A stretch of DNA of 55,127 nucleotides, taken from positions 34,410 through 89,536 of the forward strand of contig NW_006920886.1 in the NCBI RefSeq assembly GCF_000417875.1, read 5' to 3'. The notes under the pieces were generated by a model that worked only from the letters and a program-made list of their open reading frames with translations, was not told where the DNA came from and ran no database searches. This stretch comes from Pseudozyma flocculosa PF-1. Its lineage: Eukaryota > Basidiomycota > Ustilaginomycetes > Ustilaginales > Ustilaginaceae. The position numbers and the translations under genes are program-made. Of the stretch, positions 21,038 to 36,275 are shown piece after piece. How positions within the stretch are numbered: position 1 is the stretch's first letter; each line of letters starts with the position of its first letter.

Positions 21038-21972
21038 GACGCGGTCGCAGGTGGAGGAGGCTGGGGATTGGCTAGGCCAGGGTGCGCCCGGGGTGTCAAG
21101 GGTGCAGATGTGCGGGGACGGCTGGGAAGAGGAGTGGTGCTAGCGCTGATATTGCTGGAAAGCGGCGGCGAGTGGGCGGGTGGCAGCGAGGGTAAGAATG
21201 ATATCGAGGGATAGCGGTGATGGTGGCGGTGTTGGTGATGGTGTTGGATGCGGGGCGCGAAGAAGGCCGGCGCGGCTCCGCTGCCGGACGGAGGGCGCCT
21301 CGGCGGGGGGCCGGCAGCCAACACAGCGTCAGCCGAGGTCGTTTGGGCGCGGCACCGCTCGGCGGCTCCGAGGCCGGGGATGACCCGCACGAGAGATGGC
21401 CATGGCCCCGCCTGACTGGGACAGCACAGCCACAGATAGACGTCTCGCCAAGTGGCCGCTTGGTGCCTTGGCCGACAACCGGCGGTCGAGGCCATGTTGG
21501 CTTGTCACCGGCCTGGCCGCCTGTCGCTGGGTGTGAAAGGCAGGCAGGCAGCTGGGCAGGTGGGCAGGCCATGGCAGGCATGGCATAGCTCGGCACAGGG
21601 GTCCAGGCCGTCGGCGGCACAGAGATGCAATCGAGAGATGGCATGGGCCTGCTCGTCCTGGTTGGCCGGTGCGCTCTGCCACAGACGTCCTGTCCCGCTG
21701 TCCCGCTGGCTGCTGGCTGCTGGCTGCTGGCTGCTGGTTGCTGCTCCACACGCGGGGGGGTTGGTTGCCCTGCTTGGCTGCCTCCTTCCTGCCGCCTCTG
21801 CCTAGCCCTCACCCTCGACCTTGCTTGCTCCATCTTCGCTTCGCACACGCCAACGCTTCTCTTGCCTCTCCCCCATCACCTCTCCCCGCCTCGTAACCCC
21901 CCCATACCGTACCATCCGAATCGCATCCACCACCAACACCACCACCACCACCACCACCACCAGCGACCCACC
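21038..21972. promoter_or_regulatory. Divergent promoter spacer, DOT1 / CaMKI
   Basis: This 935-bp spacer between two divergent starts is made of GGCAGGCA- and TGGCTGC-type short repeats around 21540-21740, followed by a C/A-rich leader with CACCAC repeats directly before the CaMKI ATG. No coding signal is visible. Confidence 0.55.
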
Positions 21973-24139
<2,167 letters not shown>

Positions 24140-25059
24140 GCAGGCACCATGTCAACCCACCCCCACCAGCGGCGGCTGTGCTAGACCGGTGGGGTGTCTG
24201 TCCAATGCCACCATTGACGTCGTACGCGCTCGACCACCCCTACATACCTGCCTACCTCGGTTTTTTTCCTTCTCTCCCCGTTCCCGTTCCCGTTCCGTCC
24301 CGTCCTGTTTGGTCGGTTGTACATACACCCTTTTGATCCCCTCCTCCTCATCCCTTACCGGTTTACCGTCATGGTCTCCTTTCTTGATTCCCTCATTCTT
24401 GACCTGCGAATATGGAGAGAGACAGAGAGAGGCGAGAGTGAGAGGCGAGGTACGTCAGTCCATCCATCCCATACCTCTCCCTGTGCAACAACGAGCGGGT
24501 CAGCCCAGTCTAGGCTGACGCATTTTCAAGAGAGATCGTCATTGCAAAGTCATCATCATCATCATCATCATCATCATCGTCATCGTCGTCGTGGTTGTCG
24601 TAACGAGAAAAAGGGGGAGGGGGATTGTCCAAAGGCAACAGAGTAGGGTGCAAAGGCGGGGCACGAGGAAATGGAGATGCGCCGGGTAGGAGGAGAAACA
24701 GGTTGGGGACGAAACAAGTACAGATTGACAAAGTGGTGGACGGGCGGGTGGGGATGAAGATGAGGCTGGGGATGGAGAGGGAAGGGGGGGAGCGAGGCTA
24801 GGGTCGAGAAGACAGGAGTGTGTGCGAGGGAAAAGGAAAAGGGGCGCTGGTGGGCAATAGCAGGGTTGCAGGCGAAGAGGAGCAGAGAAAGAGAGGGAGA
24901 GGTAGAGGTAGAGGTAGAAGGGGGCGGAGGGTGGTTGGCGTTGCAATTGTCCGGATGATGATTGGGATAAAACGGGTGGCGGCGGTGGTGGAGGCGGCCA
25001 AGCGCGCCGAGGGCGGCATCGCAACGTCGAGAATGTCCGTGCACGGCCGGCTCTCGGGC
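24140..25059. other. Convergent 3' spacer, CaMKI / GCKIII
   Basis: The two flanking genes end towards each other. The spacer holds a pyrimidine-rich stretch (about 24250-24310), an ATC microsatellite and a purine-rich stretch (24620-24930). It is presumably made of 3' untranslated regions and terminators. No gene is seen. Confidence 0.6.
24551..24592. repeat. ATC trinucleotide microsatellite
   Basis: About nine ATC/CAT units merge into CGT units in the convergent spacer. Confidence 0.9.
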
Positions 25060-27550
25060 TCAGCCGTACCAGCGCGAGCGGAGGCCCTCCATCCACCGGC
25101 CGTAGAGGAGGTCGGCAATGGGCGAGCGTTGCACCTCCTCCTCGGCTTGCTGCTGCTGCGCCTTGCCGATCGGAGAGGCGGCCGAGGGCCCAGAGAGGCG
25201 CTGCCGGAACGTCGACGTCAGGTTCTCTCGGGCGCGCTGGTCGTTGTTGATGCTGAGCAGCAGGTCGACAATCGTCGAGTAGGCCAGCCTCGAGTTGAGC
25301 AGGCTCAGATCCTCGAAGCCCTTGGAGATCATGGCGAGCGCCTCAATCTCGCGCGCGTCCATGTCGTCCCGCCGCGCGCGGTCGAGCACGGGCAGGATGA
25401 CGTTGTGCACCAGCGACGCCCCCGCCGAGTCCTCCTCCGGGATCGACCCTGGCCCGGACCCAGGCACAGATCCAGACCCAGACCCCGACCCGGAGCCGTG
25501 CCGGCTGCGTCTCGGCGAGTCCGAGGCCTGGTCTGCCGGGTTCGTCGGAGGCGTGCCGTTCCGCCAGCTGCCAATGTACTCGTTGCTCAGCTTGGCCGAG
25601 CCGTTGGCGTCGAGCCGCCGGACGGGGCGGAGCGTATCGAGGCCGCTGGCGACGTCGCCCTCCTTGAGGATGGTGCCGTTGATGTCGTGCCGCTCGTTCC
25701 AGCTGCTGCGCCTCGACCGCGGCGTCGACGCGTCGTGCAGGTTCCGCCGGCTGCTCGATGGCGTCACCTTGCCCGCCGCCCGCATGCTCTCGAGCGCCCG
25801 CGTGCCTCCCGCCGACGAGGCCATGGTGGCCGCTGCTGTCTCGATCTCGATCCCCGAGTCGGCGTGCGGCATCGGTGGCGAGAGCAGGCTGTCGCCGCCG
25901 AACCCGCCCGGCTGCATGCCCCGGAACGACTGGCGGAGGGCATCGACGTGGATCGAGCCGCGCCCGTCGAGGTTCTGCTTTGTCTGCAGCTGGTCGGCGG
26001 GCGTGCTCGGCCCGGACGCCGTCGATGTCGCTGGCGTGCTCGAGGCGCCGCTCAGGTTGTCACCGCTGTCGTCGGCGCCGTTGTAGATGTCCGACACGTC
26101 GTCGTTGCTGTCCTCGGCCGAGGATCTGCGGGAGCTGATGCCCTTGCCCGGCAGCCCCTTGAGCGTCGACTCCATCGCGTGCATCAGGTCCTCTGCGGGT
26201 CGGGTGCCGCGGACCGTGGCGTAGCCGGCCCGATCCTCGCCGTCCTCTGGCGGGCCGCGCCCTTGCCGCGCCCACACGTCGATCGACTCGCGATCGCCGT
26301 CCTCGTCCTCCTCGGGCTCGTCATACATCGACGCCCGCGAGCGCATCGTGTCGAATTGCCACTCGCTCATCATGGTGCCGCCCATGGTCGACTCCGAGAG
26401 CTCGGCAGCGTGCATCTGGTCGCGCACAATGGCGCCGCCCCGGGTGGCGCCGCGCGCCTTCCACTCCTGGTGCCGCTCGATGAGCTCGGTCAGCATCGAC
26501 GTCTTCTTGGCGTACTTGATGAAGCGGTGCTGGAGCAGCTCCTTGGTCGTGGGGCGGTGCTTGGGGTCCTTGATCAGGCAGAGGTCGACAAAGTCCTTGA
26601 ACGCGGCCGAAAAGTTGCCCTCGAGCGTGGGGCTCTTGGCCTTGGGGATGAGGAAGAGGACGCGCATCGGGTGGTACTCGGCCAGCGGCGGCTCTCCCTT
26701 GGCCATCTCGATGGCCGAGATGCCGAGCGACCAGATGTCGGCCTTGAAGTCGTAGCCCGCCTGCCGGATCACCTCGGGCGCCATCCAGAAGGGCGTGCCG
26801 ACAAACGTGTTCCTCCTCGACTTGTTGTTGCTGAGCTGCGCCGCCACGCCAAAGTCGGCCAGCTTGACCTTGCCGCTCGCCGACAGCAGCACGTTGGCCG
26901 CCTTGATGTCGCGGTGGATCTTGCCCTCGTTGTGCAGGTACTCGAGCCCGAGCAATAGCTCGCGGCAGACGATGGCGATGTGGGCCTCGGAAAAGGGCCC
27001 CGCCTTTAAGAGGTCGAGGCACGAGCCGCCCGCCAGATACTCCATGATGATCCAGAGCTTGTAGCCCTTGACAAAGCTGCCGTAGTAGCGCGTCACCCAC
27101 TCGCTGTCGCACTGAGCGAGGTGGGCGATCTCCTGCTGGATCTCGCTGATGTCGTCGTCGGAGTCCTCGAGGTCAATCTGCTTGATGGCGACAATCTGCT
27201 TGGTCTCCTTGTGCATGCCCTTGTACACGGTGCCGAAGCTGCCCGTGCCGAGCTTCTCGAGCAGCGCATACTGCTCCGACAGCTGGGCACCGGACACGAC
27301 GGGGCGGGTCGGCGACGAGGCGCTCGGACCGGCCAGAGGCTGCGCCGCCGCGCGCGAGGTGGATCGCGTCGGAGGCGAAGGCGACTGTTCCTTCGAGGAC
27401 CGCCTTGCACCTAGCAAGGGTGAGCGCGAGGGTAGCGCAATGTTGGGCTGCGGTCGAGAGGGGCATCGGAAGGCAAAAGCGACAGCGTAAGAAGAGATGC
27501 TCGCGTCCCAAGGCAGATGTCTGGCAACAGCGCAGGAGGGGACTCACCAT
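25060..27550 (-). CDS. STE20-family GCKIII kinase (MST3/Kic1/Don3 type)
   Basis: The main exon, 25060-27447, encodes an N-terminal kinase domain of the germinal-centre kinase III group. It has the loop [35 protein letters not shown] and the GCK signature [10 protein letters not shown] preceded by a Thr in the activation loop. The C-terminal half is Ser/Gly/Asp-rich and ends with an alpha-helical segment, as in fungal members acting in cell separation, polarity and septation (Don3, Nak1, Sid1). The frame has no ATG before the kinase domain. The best solution is an ATG at 27550 directly followed by a GTGAGT donor, a 100-base intron, and a CAG acceptor before 27447, in phase, so exon 1 supplies only the initiator Met. 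Total about 796 residues. GCKIII kinases bind STRIPAK, to which the SIKE-like protein also belongs. Confidence 0.92.
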
Positions 27551-30500
27551 CTTGGCGGGCGAGCCGATAGGTCGGCGACGGTGTCAATTAGCCCAGAGGT
27601 TGACGTCGATGTCGGGAACGCGGGATCCCGCGGACGGTCGAATGTCGAATCAAAAGCCCTGGTCTGACAGAGCGAGAATATGCCGCTGAAGTCAGGGGAC
27701 GCGTGTCGAGACGAATCGAGGTCGCTGTTGTCGCTTCAGAGGCGATACAATGAGCTGGATGATAGGGCCGATGCAGAAGCGGTCGTGATGGTCGTAAGGC
27801 GGGTCGTTGCAGAGGATGGAAGGTGATGCGACGATGCGATGTGCGGGCAGCGAGAGCCGGAGCGGGGCCGAATCCGGTCAAGTCGTTAGGTAGGCTAAAG
27901 AGCCGGGGGCTTAGCTGCGCGGGTGGCCGCTAGTCGTCAAGGTTCGTCTGGGGCGCGGTGTCGCGGGAGCAGCGGCGATGAACGAGTCTCCGTTTGCGTC
28001 GTCAAGGCGAGGATGTGGGGCGGACACAAGTTGTCGGGCTGCGCAACGAGCGTGAGACGAAGGTCGCAAGTGGGCGGGGGGAGTTGCCGACGGACAGGCA
28101 GGGGTGGCTTAGGAGGGTGTCGTGGCGAGGGTGGCCGGTCTGGATCCGGCTGAGCGATAGCGGCGTAGTCGTGTCCTCTGGCGGCAGCCGTCGGTCGGAA
28201 GTGAGGCGGGAAGCTAGAGGTGGTCGAGGGTGGATGGGGAGCGCGGGCCAGGGAGCAGCAGGTGGACAAAGACGAGGGGCGGTTGGCTGTGTAGGTAGGG
28301 AAAGGGGAGGGGTCGTGGTCGTAGCAGCTTGCTTGCTTGGTGGTGGTCTCGGAGGTAGGAGGTAGGATGAGGACCAGGACCAGGACGAGAGGAGCAAGTC
28401 GAGAGCAGGTCGGGCAGGCCGGGGAGGTCGAGGGGCCAGGGTTAGGGTTCGAGGGCCGCAACAGGAGGGGGGGCAAGCAGCCAGCAGCTTGGGCGGGCCA
28501 GGCAGGTCGGGGCCACAAAAAAGTCGAGCCTGGTAGCAAGCAGCCAGCCAGCCAGCGGCGAGGGCGGCCAGGGGGCGGCCGACGCCTTGGGGGTCCCAGC
28601 CAGCAGCAGCAGCCCGCTTGCGCTGCCTGTCGCAACTTGAAGTTTTCGAGCCGCGCCCCCATGCACACGCAAGCGTGCAGCTGGCCGTAAGTTAGCGGGC
28701 CAGGCCAGGCCATGGTCGGCCCTCGCCCGCCGTGGGTCCGACCGCCCGTTCCTTGCTCCCCGCTTGCGCCCTCGGCCCGCCCGAGATGCTGCTCGCCCTT
28801 GCACGGCTCCACCGATGCTGGCTTGCCTGGCCTGGTCTCGCCCGAGCTGCTTGGTCCATGGTCGTGATGCGGGTATGCCGCTGCGTCCCCGTCGGCCAAG
28901 GGTCCGATATGGGGAGGGTCGACCACGTCGACTGACGATGGGGGCGGGGCGGTAGCGGCCTCGGTTGCGTCCCGAGAGAGCGGCCGCCGCTTGCTGCTTG
29001 CTTGCTTGGTCGCCTGCTTGCCGGGGTGGAAAGGCGAAAATGACACAAGCGTAAGCTCTAGCGTCGCCCTCGCTGCGAGCGACGCCCGGGATCGACGCTC
29101 GCTGCAAACGGCTCCCACCTCGACGGGCTGCCGCTGCGATGGTTGTCGGTGGTTTGTCCCCTCTGCCTGCTTCTTCTTCTTCCATCGAAGAACGGCCGGC
29201 CTCGTCTCGACCGGGGAGAGCGGCGGACCCGTCCATGGTCGGCGAAGGCCGCACCGGATGTCACCGTCCTGTCGAGGCGGCCTGCATCGGAACGGCTCTC
29301 GACGGCTTGGCATGCTCTGCTCGACCAGAGGCGAGGCCTGGCCTGGCCGTGCTCGACTCAAGCGCCGGCCGCGGCGGGAAGAATGAATCAATGGCTGATG
29401 GCCCCCAGCCACCACCAGGCCGGGATCAGGCCCGCTCGGTCGGTCGAGACCCTGAACGCAGGAAGAAGAGAGGCCTCTTTCTCCCGTCGATGAGAGGCGC
29501 AAACAAAAGGCCATAAGGCTAGGTAAGGTCTTCTGAGGGCAAGGCCAAGGCCGGCCAGAGCACCGACAAATCCTCGATGGTGCGGGAAGGACGCAGGCCA
29601 TGATTTGACGCGGCCCGATGACGAGTCTTCGGGTCCAAGATTTCTCTTGGCTGCTTGTTTGGCTTGCCCGGCCGCTTGGTTGCTTGCAACCAAGGCTGCG
29701 TCCAGCGTCTCCCCCCGCCTGCCAGCCGTCGACACCGACTGGAGAGGCTAGCGATGGCCAGCCGAGCCGGCCGCGAGCACACGGCCATCGCCGCAACGCT
29801 GCCATCGACCTAGGCGGCGGCGGAGACGGCGACAGCCTCGAGGACCTAGCTCGGGCGAGCGGGAACAGGGAAAAGGGGCGTTATGAGCAGCAAGGCCGCC
29901 AGCGGGAGCTCCCGCGTCTTCGAGGTCGGCAGGGGAAGGGCAACAGGTCTCGGTCGCGCGGGACCGGAAGCTTCCCAGGCAAGGCGGGCAAGGGCGGTGT
30001 CGAGATTCGCCGCTGCGGACGCAGGGCCCCTGAGTCCTTGGGTGCTTCCGACATAGGGCGGTCCAGCGACAAACAGAGACAGAGCTCAGCCACTCCGGCC
30101 TGCCTACAAGAGTGTTCTCAGTCGCACGCCTCGCCGCCATCGAGCTCGTCTGGGCTTTCGTGGTCGTGTGGACGTGTGGCAGAGCCTGAGGAACACGTCC
30201 ATATCGAGGCCTTGCCACCTGCAAAGTGAACGCCATGTCTCGGAGTCGAAAGCCGGGTAAGCTGGAGGCGCACGCACCCAGCGCGGAGGCGGGCGTTCCA
30301 AAGGGGCGGCGGGCGGTCCAGGATGCTCCAACGCCCTGCCCTTTGGCCCATCAACAGCAGGTGTCGGCATCGAACGCTGGCTGGCAGTCCGAATGCGTCC
30401 GTCAGAGAAGTCGACATTTTATATTGCCTACGGTACACCTTACGGTACGACGAGATGATGTCGACACAAGAATCTTCTCGACACCCCTCTCGTCTGGTTC

Positions 30501-33500
30501 GAAAGAACGGGCGTTTGGAACGTCCCTTGGCGGCAGCGCGGTGGGGGTAACGCGCGCTGTTGGCCAGGCCAGGGCCATGTAGGCCGCCCCTCTGCAAGCG
30601 GATCCACTCGCCCGCAGCAGCCCAGGCTGCGCCAGGCCAGGCCTTGCCAGCCGCTGGCCGCCGCGTCCCTACGCTCGTGCGTGCCACCGCTACCGGCAGC
30701 TCGCTGTCAGACCACACGGGCGTGATTCGGTCGTTGAAGGGAAGAAAGAAGCTGAGCACCGAAGCATGTTTCCACCTTGACCGGTGCGAAAGCCCTTCTT
30801 CGTACTGTAGCTTTGCAGAACGAAGGCAGCCCCTCTGCGACGCCCTGTGGCACGTCGCCTCCCCTCTCTCACGCCAAAGACAGAGGAGGCGTTTAGCTTG
30901 CAGAGCCCTCCCGGCCCCCCTTGGAGAAGCGAGATTGCGCAGAGGAATTGACATGATATGGTATAGAGAGCGCGACCGCATCAGATGGGCCAGGCAGGGC
31001 GTTTTGCGACTAGAGAGTGCGAAGCGACGGGATGCTGAGGCGAGGTACTGGCTCGCAGTGATTGCGCGCCGCTGCGCCCTTTCATTACCCGTCTTTGCCC
31101 CCTGACAGCAACACAAGCGATCCGTCAAGCTTGCCACTACTTACTGCTCTGCCTCTCTGCGGGCAAGCATGACCTAGCCGTCGGCGCCGCAAGAGAACGG
31201 CGGCCAAGGCGGCAAAACTTGCGTGCCGCAGAGAGAGGGGCGAGGCCGAGTCGAGGCGAAGGGTAGGGCTGCAGAAGGCCCGAAAGGCGGGCGGCTGGGC
31301 GGGGGAGGAACTACACTCTCTGGTAACGAGTGCCACACGCCAGACGTGCAACACCTCCGCGGCTTCATGCTTGGTTGGGAGCTGCACTGTGGCCCGCCTC
31401 GCACACTGGGATCCCTGCGCTAGCCTATTCATCTTGACAGCATCCTCACGTCGTCGCTCCTCGCTTTGGTCGTCTACCGTAGGTGGGACTCGTGACCGGG
31501 ATCGACGGCAAGCGGTTCCCGTAGGATGAGCCGCCTTGTCGCACCTTGACCGGTAGGTCGGGGCCTTTTCGACATCCCTTGGCACTGGCATGCTCCCGAC
31601 CCGTCCCGAGCCTGTCGCGTTCCTGATGCCTGGCCCCCAAATACGGCAGCCGGGTAAGGTCGCGCAGGATGGGGGGGATGGATAGAGTCTGCTGAGCTGT
31701 AGGTCCGAGACATGTTTGGTGGTCATCTCGTGGCACGGCCGCGCCGCTGCTGTATGGGGACGAGCCCGTGGCGCGGAACGGGCAGCATTGCTTTGACTCG
31801 ACGAAAATTTCGCCACGCCACCTTGCCCTGCCAACCTCAAAGGGAAGGGGGCATGAACCGTCGGCCGGTATGGTCCGAAGGATGGCAGGCAATCAACACG
31901 TACTGCAGCGGTCGGTCGGCCGAAAGGAGAAGGTGACCCTTTTCCTCTGGTTCATGTATGTCCGTGCGGCCACTGGACCGTGCCTTGCGCACGGTACCGC
32001 ATCGTAGAGAGGGACCACGAGAGGGCAGCTCTAATTTCGAGCTTGAGTCGACCTGCCCGCCTGCCTCATCGTCTGCCTGCCTGCCATAAGGAGGAGCGGA
32101 GCGGAGACTCGGGAGATGAAAAAGGTCGTTGCTCGACGACGGCATCCCCCTCTGTCGACGCAGACGGCTTAGCCAAGCCGCTGGATGAGCATAGCCTGGC
32201 TCCGACCGAGTCGCTTTTGATGCCGCTCTCGAAAGTGGGCTGAGCAAGGTTGGTCGTGCGCGGCATTTGAGCCACCCGGTCGACCGAGTCCCCGACTGAA
32301 TCGCGCCATGTCATGGGTCCTGCGTACGGGTGGGGGTAGTGATTGGAAGCGCAACCTCGGTCGCTGTGCGATCAGCATCGAGGCAAGGGCGACGTGATAC
32401 CTTACGATGCTGCGACGGAATCGGCGGGCCCGGTCGAGAGGCAACCCACCCCTCGAAGCAGCTGTACCTTTGATCGAAAGATGGAGCAGGCCGACGGCTA
32501 CCGGTACCGTCGAGCGAGCGAAGAACCATTTTGACAGCTGCAGCCCATGTTTCAGATTGAGATGGCTTCTCCCGCGTCGTCGTGGGGCCTGGCCAGGTTG
32601 AGCTGTGCGGATGTACTCTGACGTTCGTGAAGGCCTGGCCTTGGCTCGCTTGGCGTGGCCTGGCCTGGCCGAGCATGTGGGCTCGTGCGTATGCCAACGA
32701 CGGCGATGCAGGTTCGCTGGCTGCGCTGCATGCAGGGTGCCCCTATTTTCTACGCTGCATCGCCTCCTGGCGACTCGTTCACGCCAGCAGAGTCGAGCCG
32801 CAAAGCAAAACAAGCAAGCAGGCAAAGCTTCCTCCCTTGCTCGCCCGGCATCACATCGTATCGGGCGCCGCACACCGTCATGACGATTCACCCAGCGCAT
32901 CCGCCGATAGGTAACCGAACCCTGCCATCGCCATCGCCATCGTCGTCGTCATCGTCGCCGTCACGGCGTCTTACGATGCCCTGCCGTGATCGTATGGTAT
33001 CGTGCTGGCCCGGCGCAGAGAGTCTTGGCGTTCCGGCATCTCGGTCTGCACGCCTCTTGTTCAACCTTGTCAGTCTGAACTTGGGACCAGGCACCGACGC
33101 TCCTGCCGCCTTTCAAAGACAAGCTATCCCTCTGTTCCCACAACCCAGCCTTGTGGCTCGGCCGGGGCGACATCAACTTCTACCCGCGCAAAATCAGCGC
33201 GGCGGCCCAACGCCAGGCCAGAGAGGGATGGCGGGCCAAGCCACTGCGGGTAGAAAGTGTCTCGTACCTACAGCACAGTAGAGGATACTGTCTGTATGTA
33301 TAGGCGACTCGCTTGGCACTCGTGGTCGAAGCACTCAACATCCCCGCATTCGTCCGACCGCCACCGTCGCCCCGCCACCGCCACCGCCATCGCCACTGCC
33401 ACTGCCACGGTACGGTACTTGCGCAACAGGACGAGGTAGGGTAAGGCCGAATCACCCAGCATAGGTCGTGCGAGAACGCGAGCGCAAGTGCAGGTTGGCG

Positions 33501-35125
33501 CCGGCCGTCGCGCCACAGACCCTCTCACACTTCCGAAACCCCGACGCAGGCCGCAGGCAAGAGTCTTGGTTTGCGCGTGCTTACAAAAGCCAAATGTATG
33601 TACACCACGTCGGCCACGCACCAACTCCGTCGTGTGCGCCCCGTGCCGTAGCAAGATAGAGTGGATGCCGGAGTGGATATCGGAGCTCCTTCCCACAGAG
33701 GGGGTTTTGGTAGCATGCCGAGTCCTGAAGGGCCAGCGCAACGCGCACAGCCCACTGCAACGCGGTTCCGCATTGCCGTGTCGCCCTGTGTATGTCCGTA
33801 TGGAACCCCGACCGACGAGGATCAACCGGGATACCGGTGCCGGCTTGCCGGCCACGTCGCTGCTGCATGCGACCATTCAGCAAAACACCGTCGGCGTACC
33901 TTGCTCTTGCCTGCGCTGCCCTGTCCTGCTTGACTGAGACAAGTCAGGGCAGGCCAGGGCAGCATGCCGTGCCATGCCATGGCGTGGGTGAAATTCACCA
34001 TGATCTACCTTGCAGCGGAAGTCGGTGGCCGTACCGTACGGGCCCCAGTACGACGGCGGAGTCATTCGTTGGTTGTTTCGTTCATCCGTCGAAGCTCTTC
34101 CTTCTCGTTGCCCGACGACGACGACGACGACGACGACGACGCCACAGCCGTTTGCACCGCCTGACCTGGCGAGGAAGGACGACTGGGCGCGACTTTGCCG
34201 CAAACGGCCACCCGCTCGGTGCCTGGCCAGTGCCTTGCCCTGTACGCCGGCCCACCTGGAACCAGGCCACCACCGAGCACACAGAGAGATAAAGTGCCTC
34301 TGTCTCAGACCGGCCAGGAGACCCGGGCAAGGAAGGATACCGCTCGAGGCGCGTCTGGGCCCGGCCCGGTGAGGCGCGGGTGTGCAGTTTCACTGCCATA
34401 GATTGCAAAGACGCGTCTGCCGTGCCTTCAGGAGCAAAGGGGCGCTTCACCTGACCATCACCTGAGCGCCTTTGGGTGGAACAAGGCCGGTGTGTTTGCC
34501 TCCGAGGATCCAATCGCCGTAAGGTCAAGGGCGGAGGCGCAGCTGCCGTGCGTGGTGGCGAGTAGTTATCCTCCCACTCTTCTTCTTTCTAGAAGCAAGC
34601 AAGGATACCCGTTGACGCTCCTCGTCGTCGTCCCACCCGCTCTTGTCCGCATGCAGTCTGATCCGCCGCCCGTCGCTTCCCGATAGCAAGGGAGGAGAAC
34701 GGGCCGTCTCGCTGATTTTGCAGGCCGTTGCGCCGTGCCCGCCTCCTCGTCCATGTCGATCTGACCTCGGAGCCGAACGGGCTTCGTGGAGGGCTCGGTG
34801 AACGATGATGGGCAGGTCGAGGTGATGAAGCGACTCGTCGAGGCGCTCGGCATGTCGCTGTCGTCGTTGGTCACTACGAAAAGGGGTCACACTCATCGTG
34901 GCTGGCGCAGGAGCGGGATCAGGGAGCGCCGGTGGTGGCGGTGGTGGCGGCCGGGTCCTGAGGGTCCGTCTGGCAGGAGGCATGTGGAGGCGGCGAGTGC
35001 GGCGTGACGTGTCGTTAAACCCGGCTCAGAGACAGGCCGCCTGGTGATGTTTCTTCTTTTGCTGCTCCTCGCCACCATCACCATCGCCTGGTCCTCTCCT
35101 CACCAAAAGCAAGCAACATCACGCG
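27551..35125. other. 7.6-kb region with no recognisable gene
   Basis: Between two divergent starts (GCKIII kinase and PEP-mutase-like enzyme) I find only short, overlapping, domain-less frames on both strands. The longest, about 620 codons at 27937-29805 on the minus strand, is low-complexity and covers kinase 5' sequence. The DNA is rich in GGCC-centred palindromes such as GGCCTGGCCAGG, in GCTTGCTT/GCAAGCAA runs and in GTAC palindromes. I saw no tRNA-like cloverleaf, terminal inverted repeats or transposase or reverse-transcriptase motif. It could hold noncoding transcripts, decayed mobile DNA or fast-evolving genes. Confidence 0.55.
34114..34140. repeat. ACG/GAC trinucleotide microsatellite
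   Basis: About nine GAC units in the gene-poor region. Confidence 0.95.
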
Positions 35126-36275
35126 ATGGCGACCCAACCCGCAACGACAACGACGACGACGGCGGCACAGTCCACGACGACGACAGGGGCGGCGGAGCTC
35201 CGACGCCAGCTCCCGGGGCCGGGCATCGTCGTGGCGCCGGGCGTGTACGACGGCATCAGCGCGCGGATGGCCATCAAGGCGGGCCACACCGCCCTCTACC
35301 AGACGGGGGCGGGCACCTCGGCCTCGCGCCTCGCCCGCGCCGACCTCGGCTTCCTCAGCATGGCCGACATCGTCTCGGCCGCCGGCGTATCCATCATGGC
35401 CTCCCCCGCCTCTCCCTCGTCCACCCGTCGCATCGTGCCCGTCATCGCGGATGCTGATGTTGGCTTCGGAGGTGCACCCCAGGTCGTGAGTCGATCCCCG
35501 CACAGCGGAGCAGAGTGGTGCAGTGGTTCAGTGGTGGGATGCTCATGTCGGTCGGATTGACAATCACAATCATGCCTCTTCGACCTCTGCCCTCGCCCCA
35601 CGACCGCGACAGGCTCGGACGGTACAGGAATACCACCGGGCCGGGATCGCCGCACTGCACATCGAGGATCAAGTCGCCTCGAAGCGGTGCGGCCACCTCG
35701 ATTCAAAGCAGCTCGTATCCAAGCAAGACTTTATCGCGCGCATCAAGGCGGCAAAGTACGCCCAGGACCAGCTGGCGTGCGCGCCCGCCGACCGCATCCT
35801 GCTCATCGCCCGCACCGATGCGCTGGGCGTGCTCGGCCTCGACGACGCCCTCGACCGCCTCCGCGCCGCACGCGATGCCGGCGCCGAAATGGGCTTCCTC
35901 GAAGGGATCCAGACCGACCAGCAGGCCCGCACCGCCATCGAGGCTCTCGGAGACTGGCCCCTCCTCGCCAACTGCGTCACCGGCGGCAAATCCCCGCTCT
36001 GGACCGCCACCGACGTACAGCGACTCGGTTTCAGGCTCGCCATCTTCCCGTGCGCCGGCATCTTCCCCGCCGCAAAGGCCCTCCTCGCCTCGTACGCCCA
36101 CCTCGCCGATAGGGGCATCGGTATCGAGGCCTCCACCGACCCCGCCACCAGCTCCGTCGATCTCGGCGGCGCGGATCCGAGGGGCCTGCGCAACTTTTTC
36201 GCCGATATGGGCCTCGATGACGAGGTTGCCATCGACCTGCTCGCCGCTGAGGGCGCGGGCCTGGGCAGCGTCTGA
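35126..36275 (+). CDS. PEP mutase / isocitrate lyase superfamily enzyme
   Basis: Two exons, 35126-35485 and 35613-36275, join in phase 0 (GTGAGT donor, GACAG acceptor) to about 340 residues. It is an alpha/beta-barrel lyase or mutase acting on small carboxylates. Metal-binding Asp residues lie in ADADVGFGG (~108-116) and HIEDQ (~136-140). The mobile-loop signature is KRCGH (~144-148), where the Cys is the catalytic residue in isocitrate and methylisocitrate lyases. Length and motifs suit the fungal 2,3-dimethylmalate lyase / oxaloacetate acetylhydrolase / carboxyphosphonoenolpyruvate mutase-like group. The substrate is not decidable here. No peroxisomal SKL-type ending or clear mitochondrial presequence is seen. 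An out-of-frame ATG at 35047 opens a frame that overlaps the start and could reduce translation. It converges with the Tfc6-like gene 122 bases away. Confidence 0.9.

Noticed and set aside
24820..26958. 712-codon plus-strand frame opposite the GCKIII kinase
   Set aside because: Antisense mirror of kinase codons; the kinase motifs are all on the minus strand.
28436..28455. GGTTAGGGTT, telomere-like
   Set aside because: Only a single unit-length match, not a tandem array; TTAGGG-like words also occur singly elsewhere.
27937..29805. 622-codon minus-strand frame in the gene-poor region
   Set aside because: Composition is Pro/Ser/Arg/Gly low complexity, with no domain and no convincing start; it is probably a spacer artefact.
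27551..35125. tRNA genes or transposon ends
   Set aside because: Scanning by eye for B-box-like GGTTCGANTCC words and long inverted repeats gave none that hold up; a covariance-model search was not possible.
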